NCBI GenBank assembly: GCA_021443825.1
Contig: JABUTE010000234.1
Span: 1 to 6,703 of the forward strand
Origin: Bacillota bacterium
GTDB taxonomy: Bacteria; Bacillota; Clostridia; Peptostreptococcales; Anaerovoracaceae
DNA length: 6,703 bases
Direction of reading: 5' to 3'
Shown in pieces: positions 1 through 5,796 of the stretch. The position numbers and the translations under genes are program-made. The number at the start of each line of letters is the position of its first letter. Positions within the stretch are counted from its first letter, which is position 1. The notes below the pieces were generated by a model. That model ran no database searches, was not told the DNA's origin, and saw only the letters and a list, made by a program, of their open reading frames with translations.

Positions 1-23
1 CGTCTCTTTTGCGGGTTTTCGCC

Positions 24-52
24 TTGCAGCAGAAGGCATGGCGTGATATAAT
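24..52 (+). promoter_or_regulatory. Promoter of the prfA operon with extended -10
   Basis: A -35 hexamer TTGCAG (24-29) and a perfect -10 TATAAT (47-52) are separated by 17 bases. TGA (44-46) directly precedes the -10, which gives an extended -10 (TGn) element. Transcription would start near 59, leaving a leader of about 30 nt before the prfA start at 90. It should drive prfA, the Sua5-type gene, rpiB and tyrS, because no other promoter is evident before the terminator at 3998. Read-through from a gene upstream of the window may add to it. Nothing else can be assigned in bases 1-23. Confidence 0.72.
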
Positions 53-76
53 CCATAGAATTGAGATACTAAAATT

Positions 77-83
77 GGAGAGG
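77..83 (+). promoter_or_regulatory. Ribosome binding site fixing the prfA start
   Basis: GGAGAGG lies 6 bases before the ATG at 90. It decides against the in-frame TTG at position 9, which would add 27 residues unlike any RF1 N-terminus and would lie upstream of the predicted transcription start. Confidence 0.75.
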
Positions 84-89
84 TATGCC

Positions 90-1154
90 ATGTTTAAGAA
101 GCTTGACTTTATACTGGAAAAATACGAGGAGCTGGGTCTGACCGTTTCCGACCCCGACGTGATCGCCGACCAGGCCCGCTGGCAGAAATACATCAAAGAG
201 CTGAGCGAGATGGAGCCCGTCGTATTAAAATATAAGGAATATAAAAAGGCCCAGTCCGATCTGGCCGACGCCAAAGAAATGCTGCAGGAAAGCGACGAAG
301 AGCTGCGCGAGATGGCCAAGATGGAGATGTCCGACGCCCAGGAGCGGATCGAGGCCCTTACCGAAGAGCTGAAGATCGCCCTGCTGCCCAAGGATCCCAA
401 CGACGAAAAGAACGTCTACATCGAGCTGCGCGCCGGAACCGGCGGCGATGAGGCTGCCCTGTTTGCAGCCGACCTGCTGCGCATGTATACCCGCTATGCG
501 GAGCGCAGAGGCTGGAAGACCGAGCTGACCGACATCAGCGAGACCGGCGTGGGCGGCGCCAAGCAGGCGGTGCTTCGCGTCATCGGCAGAGGTGCCTATT
601 CCCGGCTGAAGTTCGAATCCGGCGTGCACCGGGTGCAGCGTGTTCCCGAAACGGAAAGCGCCGGCCGCATCCATACCTCGGCTGCTACTGTCGCTATCAT
701 GCCCGAGATCGAAGACGTACAGATCGACCTTCGCTGGGATGAGATCCGCGTCGATACCTACCGCGCCTCCGGCCACGGCGGCCAGTACATCAACATGACC
801 GACTCGGCGGTGCGTCTTACCCACCTTCCCACCGGTGTCGTCGTTCAGTGCCAGGACGAAAAGTCGCAGCTCAAGAACAAAGAGAAGGCTTTTCTGGAGC
901 TGAAATCCCGTATCTATGCCCACATGCTGCAGCAGCAGCACGATGAGCAGGCGGCAGAGCGCAAGGGCCAGGTCGGCTCCGGCGACCGCTCCGAGCGCAT
1001 CCGCACCTATAACTTCCCCCAGGGCCGCGTATCGGATCACCGCATCGGTCTTACCATCTATAAGCTGGACAACTTCATGGACGGCGATCTGGATGAGATC
1101 ATCGATGCTCTCATCACCTCCGAGCAGGCCGAAAAGATGAAGAACAACCAGTAA
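90..1154 (+). CDS. prfA: Peptide chain release factor 1 (RF1)
   Basis: RF1 recognises UAA and UAG stop codons in the ribosomal A site and triggers hydrolysis of peptidyl-tRNA. The protein is 354 residues, close to the usual 355-360. The class I release-factor core is clear: RAGTGGDEAA at 114-123, the stop-codon-reading PxT tripeptide as PET at 186-188 (RF2 has SPF here), the catalytic GGQ at 230-232 followed by the conserved TDSAVRLTHLPTG, and the GSGDRSERIRTYNFPQGR segment from 296. The N-terminal 100 residues are helical and charged, as in the family. PrmC normally methylates the GGQ glutamine. A prmC gene often lies just upstream of prfA in Bacillota, but here it would fall outside the window. 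The stop codon overlaps the next ATG by one base (TAATG), which suggests translational coupling. The start is chosen by the RBS at 77-83. Confidence 0.97.
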   Translation: MFKKLDFILEKYEELGLTVSDPDVIADQARWQKYIKELSEMEPVVLKYKEYKKAQSDLADAKEMLQESDEELREMAKMEMSDAQERIEALTEELKIALLPKDPNDEKNVYIELRAGTGGDEAALFAADLLRMYTRYAERRGWKTELTDISETGVGGAKQAVLRVIGRGAYSRLKFESGVHRVQRVPETESAGRIHTSAATVAIMPEIEDVQIDLRWDEIRVDTYRASGHGGQYINMTDSAVRLTHLPTGVVVQCQDEKSQLKNKEKAFLELKSRIYAHMLQQQHDEQAAERKGQVGSGDRSERIRTYNFPQGRVSDHRIGLTIYKLDNFMDGDLDEIIDALITSEQAEKMKNNQ

Positions 1155-2146
1155 TGACAGAAACACGTTATTTCACAACGGAAGATAAAGACCTGTATAA
1201 GGCAGCCGAGCTCATCAAAGAGGGCGGTCTGGTGGCCTTTCCCACCGAAACGGTCTACGGACTCGGGGGCAATGCCCTGGATCCTGCGGCTGCACGCAAG
1301 ATCTACGAGGCCAAGGGGCGCCCGTCAGACAATCCGCTGATCGTTCACATCAGCGACATCGGCCAGATCGAGGCGTTGGCGGAGGAATTTCCACCCATGG
1401 CCCGCGCGCTGGCAGAAGCTCTCTGGCCCGGTCCCATGACACTGGTTCTGAAAAAGAAGGCCGTCGTGCCCGATGAGACCACCGGAGGTCTTGCCACCGT
1501 AGCCATCCGCATGCCGGCAAGCAAGGCAGCCTTAAAGCTGATCACCAAGAGCGGCTGTCCCATCGCAGCGCCCAGCGCCAACCTTTCCGGTCACCCCAGC
1601 CCTACCCGCTGGCAGCACGTGAAAGAAGACCTGAACGGCCGCATCGACGCCGTCATCATGGGCGAGCCCTGCATGGGCGGCATCGAGTCGACAGTCATCG
1701 ACATGACAGAAGACCTGCCCCAGATCCTGCGCCCCGGCCTGATCACCCCGGAGCGGATCACCGAGATCTTAGGCGTTCCTTGCAGCTACGATCCGGCCAT
1801 TCTGGGCCGCCCGGAAGAAGGGCTGGTGCCCAAGGCGCCGGGCATGAAATATAAGCATTACGCCCCAAAGGCAAAGATGCTCCTGTTTGAAGGAAGCCGC
1901 GAGCAGGTGGTCAAGACCATCACCCAGCGGGCGGCAGAATACCGCTCCCGCGGGTGGAGCGTTGCCGAGCTGCTGTACGAAGACAGCACCCGGGCGGCGG
2001 AGTGCCTGTTTGCCGATCTTCGCCGCTGCGACGAAGAGGGCACCGACATCATTCTTGCCATGGCTCTTTCCGAAGAGGAATCGGTCGGCTTTTCGGTCAT
2101 GAACCGCATGCTCAAGTCTGCGGGATATCATATAGAACACGTGTAG
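1154..2146 (+). CDS. L-threonylcarbamoyladenylate synthase, Sua5/YwlC type
   Basis: This enzyme makes threonylcarbamoyl-AMP from threonine, bicarbonate and ATP. That is the first step of t6A37 modification in tRNAs reading ANN codons; the TsaD/TsaB/TsaE complex then transfers the group. The 330 residues show the long, two-domain form. The N-terminal YrdC domain (about 12-200) has PTETVYGLG at 30-38, KGRPSDNPL at 54-62, PGPMTLVL at 92-99, APSANLSG at 139-146, STVID at 179-183 and RPG at 193-195. A linker with APGMKYKHYAP (228-238) leads into the C-terminal Sua5 domain (about 241-330), which ends in the typical VMNRMLKSAG. It is called tsaC2 or ywlC in different genomes, so no symbol is fixed here. 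It is probably coupled to prfA through the TAATG overlap. Both products act in decoding, and the prfA-ywlC-rpiB order is familiar from Bacillota. Confidence 0.95.
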   Translation: MTETRYFTTEDKDLYKAAELIKEGGLVAFPTETVYGLGGNALDPAAARKIYEAKGRPSDNPLIVHISDIGQIEALAEEFPPMARALAEALWPGPMTLVLKKKAVVPDETTGGLATVAIRMPASKAALKLITKSGCPIAAPSANLSGHPSPTRWQHVKEDLNGRIDAVIMGEPCMGGIESTVIDMTEDLPQILRPGLITPERITEILGVPCSYDPAILGRPEEGLVPKAPGMKYKHYAPKAKMLLFEGSREQVVKTITQRAAEYRSRGWSVAELLYEDSTRAAECLFADLRRCDEEGTDIILAMALSEEESVGFSVMNRMLKSAGYHIEHV

Positions 2147-2170
2147 CAATATGTTCCAGGAGGAAATCAA

Positions 2171-2608
2171 ATGAAAATCGCTCTCGCTGCCGACCACGGC
2201 GGCTTCGAACTGAAGGAAGCTGTCAAAAAGCATCTCATCGAAGACAGACATATCGAAGTACTGGATCTGGGAACCCATTCCGCAGAATCCGTTGACTATC
2301 CTGCCTACGGCCATGCCTGCGGCAAGGCAGTCGTTTCCGGCCAGGCCGACTGCGGCATCGTCTGCTGCGGCACCGGCATCGGCATCTCCATTTCGGCCAA
2401 CAAGGTGAAGGGCGTTCGCTGCGCTCTGGTGTGCTCCGATTTCGCTGCCGAGATGACCAAGCGCCACAACAACGCCAACATCATCGCCTTCGGCGGCCGC
2501 ACCACCACCGCAGAGGATGCCATCCGCTATACCGACCTGTGGCTGGATGCGGAATACGAGGGCGGACGCCACGCAAGACGGGTCGCCATGATCGAGGATG
2601 TAGAATAA
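2171..2608 (+). CDS. rpiB: Ribose-5-phosphate isomerase B
   Basis: RpiB interconverts ribulose-5-phosphate and ribose-5-phosphate in the non-oxidative pentose phosphate pathway. The 145-residue length is normal for the RpiB/LacAB family. Visible hallmarks are the N-terminal AADHGGFELK (6-15), LDLGTHS (31-37), the phosphate/active-site loop CCGTGIGISISANK (65-78), and KRHNNANIIAFGGR (97-110). Cys66, just before GTGIG, matches the catalytic cysteine of the E. coli-type enzyme (the mycobacterial type uses Glu), and His99 matches the ring-opening histidine. A second cysteine sits directly beside it at 65. An AGGAGG at 2158-2163, 7 bases before the ATG, supports the start. The gene lies 24 bases after the Sua5-type gene and 23 bases before tyrS, so it is probably co-transcribed. 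LacA/LacB or an allose-type isomerase is the alternative, but the non-lac context favours RpiB. Confidence 0.95.
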   Translation: MKIALAADHGGFELKEAVKKHLIEDRHIEVLDLGTHSAESVDYPAYGHACGKAVVSGQADCGIVCCGTGIGISISANKVKGVRCALVCSDFAAEMTKRHNNANIIAFGGRTTTAEDAIRYTDLWLDAEYEGGRHARRVAMIEDVE

Positions 2609-2615
2609 AAGATAT

Positions 2616-2622
2616 AAAGGAG
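2616..2622 (+). promoter_or_regulatory. Ribosome binding site fixing the tyrS start
   Basis: AAAGGAG lies 9 bases before the ATG at 2632. The reading frame stays open 67 codons further upstream, but that stretch overlaps rpiB in another frame and does not resemble TyrS, so 2632 is the start. Confidence 0.75.
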
Positions 2623-2631
2623 AAAGAGTCA

Positions 2632-3957
2632 ATGTTTCAGATTCCTGATAACGTAAGCAAGCACGACAACGTTTACGACGTGCTGAAGGAAAGAGGCTTC
2701 ATCGAGCAGACCACCGATGATGAAGGCATCCGCGAGCTGCTGGGAAAAGAAAAGGTCAAGTTTTATATCGGCTTTGATGCCACGGCAGACTGCCTGCACG
2801 TAGGCCACTTTATGCAGGTCATCATCATGATGTATATGCAAAAGTACGGTCATACCCCCGTCGTTCTCATCGGCGGCGGCACTACCATGCTGGGCGATCC
2901 CTCCGGAAGAAGCGATGCCCGCCCCATGATGACGGCAGAGCAGATCGACGAAAACTGCCGCTCCTTTAAAAAGCTGTTCGACCGGTTCCTGGTCTTCGAC
3001 GAAGAGTGGGAGCACGTGCAGGGCGAGGGCGTTCTGGGCAAGGGCGGTCAGAACAAGGTTCCCGATGCGGGCAAGGCCATCTGCGTCAACAACGCCGACT
3101 GGCTGCGCAACGTCAACTATCTGGAATTCATGAGAGACATCGGAAAGCATTTCTCTGTCAACGACATGCTGCGTGCCGAGTGCTTTAAGCAGAGAATGGA
3201 AAAGGGCCTCTCCTTCCTGGAATTCAACTATATGCTTCTGCAGTCCTACGATTTCTACTGCCTGGCCAGAGATATCGACTGCAAGATCGAGTTCGGCGGA
3301 AACGACCAGTGGTCCAACATTCTGGGCGGCCGCGACCTGGCAAGAAGACTGCTGGGCAAGGATAATTACTACGGCATGACCTTTGCTCTTCTCACCAAGA
3401 GCGACGGCACCAAGATGGGCAAGAGCCAGAAGGGCGCCCTGTGGCTGGATGCCGAAAAGTGCTCTCCCTACGATTTCTATCAATATTGGAGAAATGTCGA
3501 GGATGCCGACGTAAACAAGTGCCTGCGCATGCTCACCTTCCTACCCATGGAAGAGGTAGAGCGTCTGTCTTCTCTTAAGGGTCAGGAGATCAACCACGCC
3601 AAAGAAGTTCTGGCATTCGAGGTCACCCGGCTGGTGCACGGCGAGGCAGAGGCCACCAAGGCGCAGGAGGCCGCACGGGCAGCCTTCGGCGGCGGCGACA
3701 ACCTGGATAACATTCCCACGAAAAAGCTGGACGCTTCTCTTCTGGAAGAGGGCGGCATTGGCATCGTCGCATTGATGAAGACGGTGGGCCTGGTTCCCTC
3801 CAACGGGGAAGCCTTCCGCACCATCGAGCAGGGCGGCCTGACCATGAACGGCGAAAAGGTGACCAACACCAAGCTGATGATCACCAAAGACAGCTTTGCA
3901 GATGGCCCCATCATCTTAAAGAAGGGCAAGAAGACCTTCCTGAAGGTAGAGCTGTAG
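2632..3957 (+). CDS. tyrS: Tyrosyl-tRNA synthetase
   Basis: TyrS charges tRNA-Tyr with tyrosine in the cytoplasm. The protein is 441 residues. The class I catalytic core carries FYIGFDATADCLHVGH with the HIGH motif as HVGH (56-59), the GGGTTMLGDPSGRSD loop (81-95), and the tyrosine pocket FNYMLLQSYDF (198-208; Y200, Q204, D207). It continues with GGNDQWSN (222-229) and KMSKS as KMGKS (261-265). A C-terminal S4 RNA-binding domain spans about 375-441 (IEQGGLTMNGEKV). It is longer than the usual 405-425 residues because of an N-terminal extension of about 10 residues and an insertion near 125-145, just before VNNADWL. It lies 23 bases after rpiB, so no T-box leader can fit, although tyrS genes in Bacillota often have one. 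It is the last gene of the operon, 40 bases before the terminator hairpin. Confidence 0.97.
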   Translation: MFQIPDNVSKHDNVYDVLKERGFIEQTTDDEGIRELLGKEKVKFYIGFDATADCLHVGHFMQVIIMMYMQKYGHTPVVLIGGGTTMLGDPSGRSDARPMMTAEQIDENCRSFKKLFDRFLVFDEEWEHVQGEGVLGKGGQNKVPDAGKAICVNNADWLRNVNYLEFMRDIGKHFSVNDMLRAECFKQRMEKGLSFLEFNYMLLQSYDFYCLARDIDCKIEFGGNDQWSNILGGRDLARRLLGKDNYYGMTFALLTKSDGTKMGKSQKGALWLDAEKCSPYDFYQYWRNVEDADVNKCLRMLTFLPMEEVERLSSLKGQEINHAKEVLAFEVTRLVHGEAEATKAQEAARAAFGGGDNLDNIPTKKLDASLLEEGGIGIVALMKTVGLVPSNGEAFRTIEQGGLTMNGEKVTNTKLMITKDSFADGPIILKKGKKTFLKVEL

Positions 3958-3997
3958 GCGGCGCGCCCGGCACCTCGCCCCGCATAAAACGGTAAAC

Positions 3998-4035
3998 AAA
4001 TACCCGAAGCCATGAAAGCGGCTTCGGGTATTTTT
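3998..4035. terminator. Bidirectional intrinsic terminator between tyrS and the M20 peptidase gene
   Basis: AAATACCCGAAGCC (3998-4011) pairs perfectly with GGCTTCGGGTATTT (4020-4033), a 14-bp stem with an 8-base loop. It is followed on the + strand by T residues to 4035. The A run at the left base of the stem gives a short U tract when read on the - strand. It should therefore stop transcription both from the prfA-tyrS operon and from the convergent peptidase gene, whose stop codon is 35 bases away. Confidence 0.88.
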
Positions 4036-4068
4036 CTGCTTTGCGGGCAGGGTCCGGGGCACGATATG

Positions 4069-5451
4069 CTACGGGTGGATGCAGGTGTTCTCCATCAGGT
4101 GGATCAGGGTGCGGATGCCCTGGGCAAAGGCGCGGATGCGGATCTTTTCATCGGTGCCGTGAGCAGCGCTTTCGTCTTCGGGGCTCATCATGGGGCCGCA
4201 GCGAAGGCAGGTGTCGCAGATCTGCTCGTAGCAGTGGGCGTCGGTTCCGCCCACGGTGATGGCAGGCACGAATACCAGTCCGGTATAGAAATGGCTCATG
4301 GATTCCACCAGCTTCGCGTAGCCGTAGCCGTCGGAGCGGGCTTCGGCAGAGGATGCGTTGGCCTGCAGAAATTCCATCTTGACCGAATCGTCATCGACCG
4401 CCTTGCGGCAGTGGGCCATCAGCTTTTCGGGATCGTAGCCGGCGGCCAGACGGAAGTTGATCACTGCCGACATGTTCTGGGGCATTACGTTGGGAGCGGC
4501 GCTGCTGCCTTCGATCATGGTGGGTGCGATGGTGGTGATCACCAGGGGGAAGAGGTGCTCATCGTGCAGGCAGTAGTCGGCGAGCTTTTCTTCGTTGCCG
4601 TCGATATCCTGCAGCAGGGTCTTGAGAGGCTCTTCCGTTACATAGGGCTGCAGGGCGCGGAAGGTGGCCTTCAGGGTGCCGGAAAGCTGCGGGGGGAAGG
4701 GGTCGTCGCAGATCTTGGTAATGGCTCTTGCCAGCCGCTCCAAAGAGGTGCCGCCGAAGGGTCTGGAGGAATGGCCTCCCTTGCTTTCGACGGTCAGCTT
4801 CAGGTCGGCGTAGCCCTTTTCCATCAGACAGACGTTGGAGATATCGGTTTCGGGAGCGCCGAAGATGCTGCCCTTGCTGATTCCGCCGCCGCCCTCGTCG
4901 ACCAGAAACTCCAGGGTAATGCCTCTTGACTTCAGCAGGTCTGAAATGGCCTGGGCGCCGGTGTTGAAGGTCTCTTCGTCCTGGCCGAAGGCCAGATAGA
5001 CCGTTCTTTGCGGCTTTTCGCCATGGGCCAGCAGGTATTCCAGGGCTTCCAGCTCGCCGAACACCTGCACCTTGATATCCTGGGTGCCGCGGCCCCAGAT
5101 GAAGGTGCCGTCCACATGGCCGCTGTAGGCATCGTGGGTCCAGTCAGCTTCGGTTCCGGCGACAACGGGAACCACGTCGATGTGCGACATGAACAGGGCG
5201 GGCTTTAATCCCTCGTCGGTTCCCTTAACGGTGATGAGAACGCTGCGGCCCACCGCCTCGAAGGTGCCTGCCTGCATAATATGGGGAAAGCTTGCCTTAA
5301 TGTGCTCGTGCAGGTCGAAGAAGGGCTGTGCATCGGGGTTATCCGATACGGTCTTGAACTGAACGGCACGGGAAAGGCGCTGCACGGCGCCTTCCACATC
5401 CAGATCGGGATAGAGCTCTTCGTTCTGGAAAAAATCGTAGAATTCTTTCAT
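4069..5451 (-). CDS. M20-family metallopeptidase, carboxypeptidase S/PM20D1-like
   Basis: This is a two-zinc hydrolase of the M20 clan that cleaves peptide or N-acyl amino acid amide bonds; the substrate cannot be read from sequence. The 460 residues include all expected ligands: H90 and D92 (SHIDVVP), D125 (GRGTQDIK), catalytic E159 and metal E160 (GQDEE), D185 (FLVDEG) and H431 (AAHGTDE). The dimerisation domain lies at about 213-365 and has His227 in VESKGGHSSRP, which in the family reaches the partner active site. LAFGQDEE and LEFLVDEG fit the carboxypeptidase S/PM20D1 branch better than the ArgE/DapE branch. There is no signal peptide or membrane segment, so it is probably cytoplasmic. 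The usual KGG after the metal Asp is KVQ (127-129). The start is set by an RBS 6 bases upstream; the frame stays open 41 codons further without family similarity. It stands alone, convergent with tyrS and divergent from rplM. Confidence 0.9.
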   Translation of the reverse strand: MKEFYDFFQNEELYPDLDVEGAVQRLSRAVQFKTVSDNPDAQPFFDLHEHIKASFPHIMQAGTFEAVGRSVLITVKGTDEGLKPALFMSHIDVVPVVAGTEADWTHDAYSGHVDGTFIWGRGTQDIKVQVFGELEALEYLLAHGEKPQRTVYLAFGQDEETFNTGAQAISDLLKSRGITLEFLVDEGGGGISKGSIFGAPETDISNVCLMEKGYADLKLTVESKGGHSSRPFGGTSLERLARAITKICDDPFPPQLSGTLKATFRALQPYVTEEPLKTLLQDIDGNEEKLADYCLHDEHLFPLVITTIAPTMIEGSSAAPNVMPQNMSAVINFRLAAGYDPEKLMAHCRKAVDDDSVKMEFLQANASSAEARSDGYGYAKLVESMSHFYTGLVFVPAITVGGTDAHCYEQICDTCLRCGPMMSPEDESAAHGTDEKIRIRAFAQGIRTLIHLMENTCIHP

Positions 5452-5457
5452 GGTCGT

Positions 5458-5464
5458 CTCCTTT
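5458..5464 (-). promoter_or_regulatory. Ribosome binding site fixing the peptidase start
   Basis: On the minus strand AAAGGAG lies 6 bases before the ATG at 5451-5449. This rules out the longer in-frame start at 5574, which also lies upstream of the predicted -10 element. Confidence 0.78.
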
Positions 5465-5473
5465 CCTGTGAAA

Positions 5474-5485
5474 AAACAGCTGTTT
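5474..5485. repeat. 12-bp perfect palindrome in the peptidase leader
   Basis: AAACAGCTGTTT is its own reverse complement. It lies between the predicted peptidase transcription start (about 5496) and its RBS (5464-5458). It is a candidate operator for a dimeric repressor, or a small RNA hairpin with little loop. No known regulator is recognised, and a 12-bp palindrome can occur by chance in a T/A-rich stretch. Confidence 0.4.
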
Positions 5486-5502
5486 ATGTCATAATTAGTT
5501 TC

Positions 5503-5508
5503 ATTATA
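5503..5508 (-). promoter_or_regulatory. -10 element of the peptidase promoter
   Basis: Read on the minus strand the bases are a perfect TATAAT, preceded by CTGTTG. Transcription would start near 5496, about 45 nt before the ATG at 5451. I see no convincing -35 at a spacing of 15-19 (GGGCAT at 17), so the promoter may be weak or activator-dependent. Confidence 0.5.
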
Positions 5509-5541
5509 CAACAGAATCGGGATCCATGCCCGGACAGACAG

Positions 5542-5578
5542 AAAAAACTTCAAAAAACCTTGAAAAACCAGCAAAAAA
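5542..5578 (+). promoter_or_regulatory. Phased A-tracts, likely UP element or bend for the rplM promoter
   Basis: Four A-tracts lie at 5542-5547, 5552-5557, 5563-5567 and 5573-5578. They start 10, 11 and 10 bases apart, which is the helical repeat, so the DNA should be intrinsically curved. The last tract ends 3 bases before the -35 hexamer. The two nearest tracts fall at about -54 to -50 and -44 to -39 relative to the predicted start, where the RNA polymerase alpha C-terminal domains bind UP elements. This fits a strong ribosomal-protein promoter. Confidence 0.65.
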
Positions 5579-5581
5579 GAG

Positions 5582-5610
5582 TTGACAGAAGACCTGTATA
5601 ACGATAAGAT
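5582..5610 (+). promoter_or_regulatory. Promoter of the rplM-rpsI operon
   Basis: A consensus -35 TTGACA (5582-5587) and a -10 TAAGAT (5605-5610) are separated by exactly 17 bases. The predicted start is near 5617, which gives a leader of about 180 nt before rplM. The A-tract array directly upstream supports a strong vegetative promoter. Confidence 0.8.
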
Positions 5611-5708
5611 GATCGAGCGTGATTACGGAAATTGCGATATTTCCGTGCGCAAAGTTATCAAAAGGCGCAGGCTGCAAAGGCGGCCGTGGCCGAAGTTACA
5701 GTACTGGT

Positions 5709-5746
5709 GCTGAAACCGATGCATCCGGCGATGCATCTGAGTAGGC
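5709..5746 (+). repeat. Leader hairpin motif, copy 1
   Basis: This 38-nt unit has an outer stem GCU/GGC, a 6x6 internal loop (GAAACC at 5712-5717 opposite TGAGTA at 5738-5743), an inner 7-bp stem GATGCAT/ATGCATC (5718-5724/5731-5737) and the loop CCGGCG. The strands TGAAACCGATGC and GCATCTGAGTAG are identical in copy 2, while the apical part differs. Confidence 0.75.
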
Positions 5747-5780
5747 GTTGAAACCGATGCCAATAGGCATCTGAGTAGAC
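5747..5780 (+). repeat. Leader hairpin motif, copy 2
   Basis: This 34-nt unit begins on the base after copy 1 ends. The outer stem is GUU/GAC, the internal loop strands equal those of copy 1, the inner stem is GATGCC/GGCATC (5756-5761/5766-5771), and the loop is AATA. The second outer pair changes from C-G in copy 1 to U-A here, a compensatory change that supports the fold. It ends 4 bases before the rplM Shine-Dalgarno sequence. Confidence 0.75.
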
Positions 5781-5796
5781 ATTTAGGAGGTAAAGA

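Larger units (their letters stand above)
5617..5796 (+). ncRNA. Structured 5' leader of rplM-rpsI mRNA
   Basis: The leader runs from the predicted transcription start to the rplM ATG. The first hairpin pairs ACGGAAAT (5625-5632) with ATTTCCGT (5639-5646) around a 6-base loop, and GCGT/GCGC flanks can extend it past a 4-base bulge. A middle part (about 5650-5708) has only a short possible stem, CGGC/GCCG at 5681-5692. The end is two abutting copies of one hairpin motif (5709-5746 and 5747-5780). The rplM Shine-Dalgarno AGGAGG (5785-5790) follows after 4 bases. There is no intrinsic terminator in the leader, so control would more likely act on translation or RNA stability. L13 autoregulation through its own leader is known in bacteria, so L13 is the natural candidate ligand. 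Membership of the described L13 leader family is not established here. Confidence 0.65.

Noticed and set aside
1..40. C-terminal end of an upstream gene
   Set aside because: The open stretches are too short to identify and none shows a recognisable C-terminus, so no partial gene is called.
225..1166. Long - strand open frame (313 codons) opposite prfA
   Set aside because: It is a shadow of a GC-rich coding frame with no RBS and a low-complexity Leu/Ala/Gly product. prfA on the other strand is unambiguous.
1769..3483. Two - strand open frames (1769-2632 and 2629-3483) opposite rpiB and tyrS
   Set aside because: They lie antisense to clear rpiB and tyrS genes and show no recognisable domains or ribosome binding sites.
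4012..4929. Long + strand open frame (305 codons) opposite the M20 peptidase gene
   Set aside because: It is antisense to a gene with full family motifs and catalytic residues, its product resembles nothing known, and its start lies inside the terminator hairpin.
5597..5602. TATAAC as the -10 box of the rplM promoter
   Set aside because: It is only 9 bases from TTGACA. TAAGAT at 5605-5610 has the proper 17-base spacing.
5625..5646. First leader hairpin as an intrinsic attenuator
   Set aside because: It is followed by GCGCAAAG rather than a U tract, so it cannot act as a simple intrinsic terminator.
5709..5780. Tandem repeat as a minimal CRISPR array
   Set aside because: The two units abut without spacers, differ in the loop rather than between repeats, fold individually, and lie in the leader of a ribosomal protein gene with no cas genes nearby.
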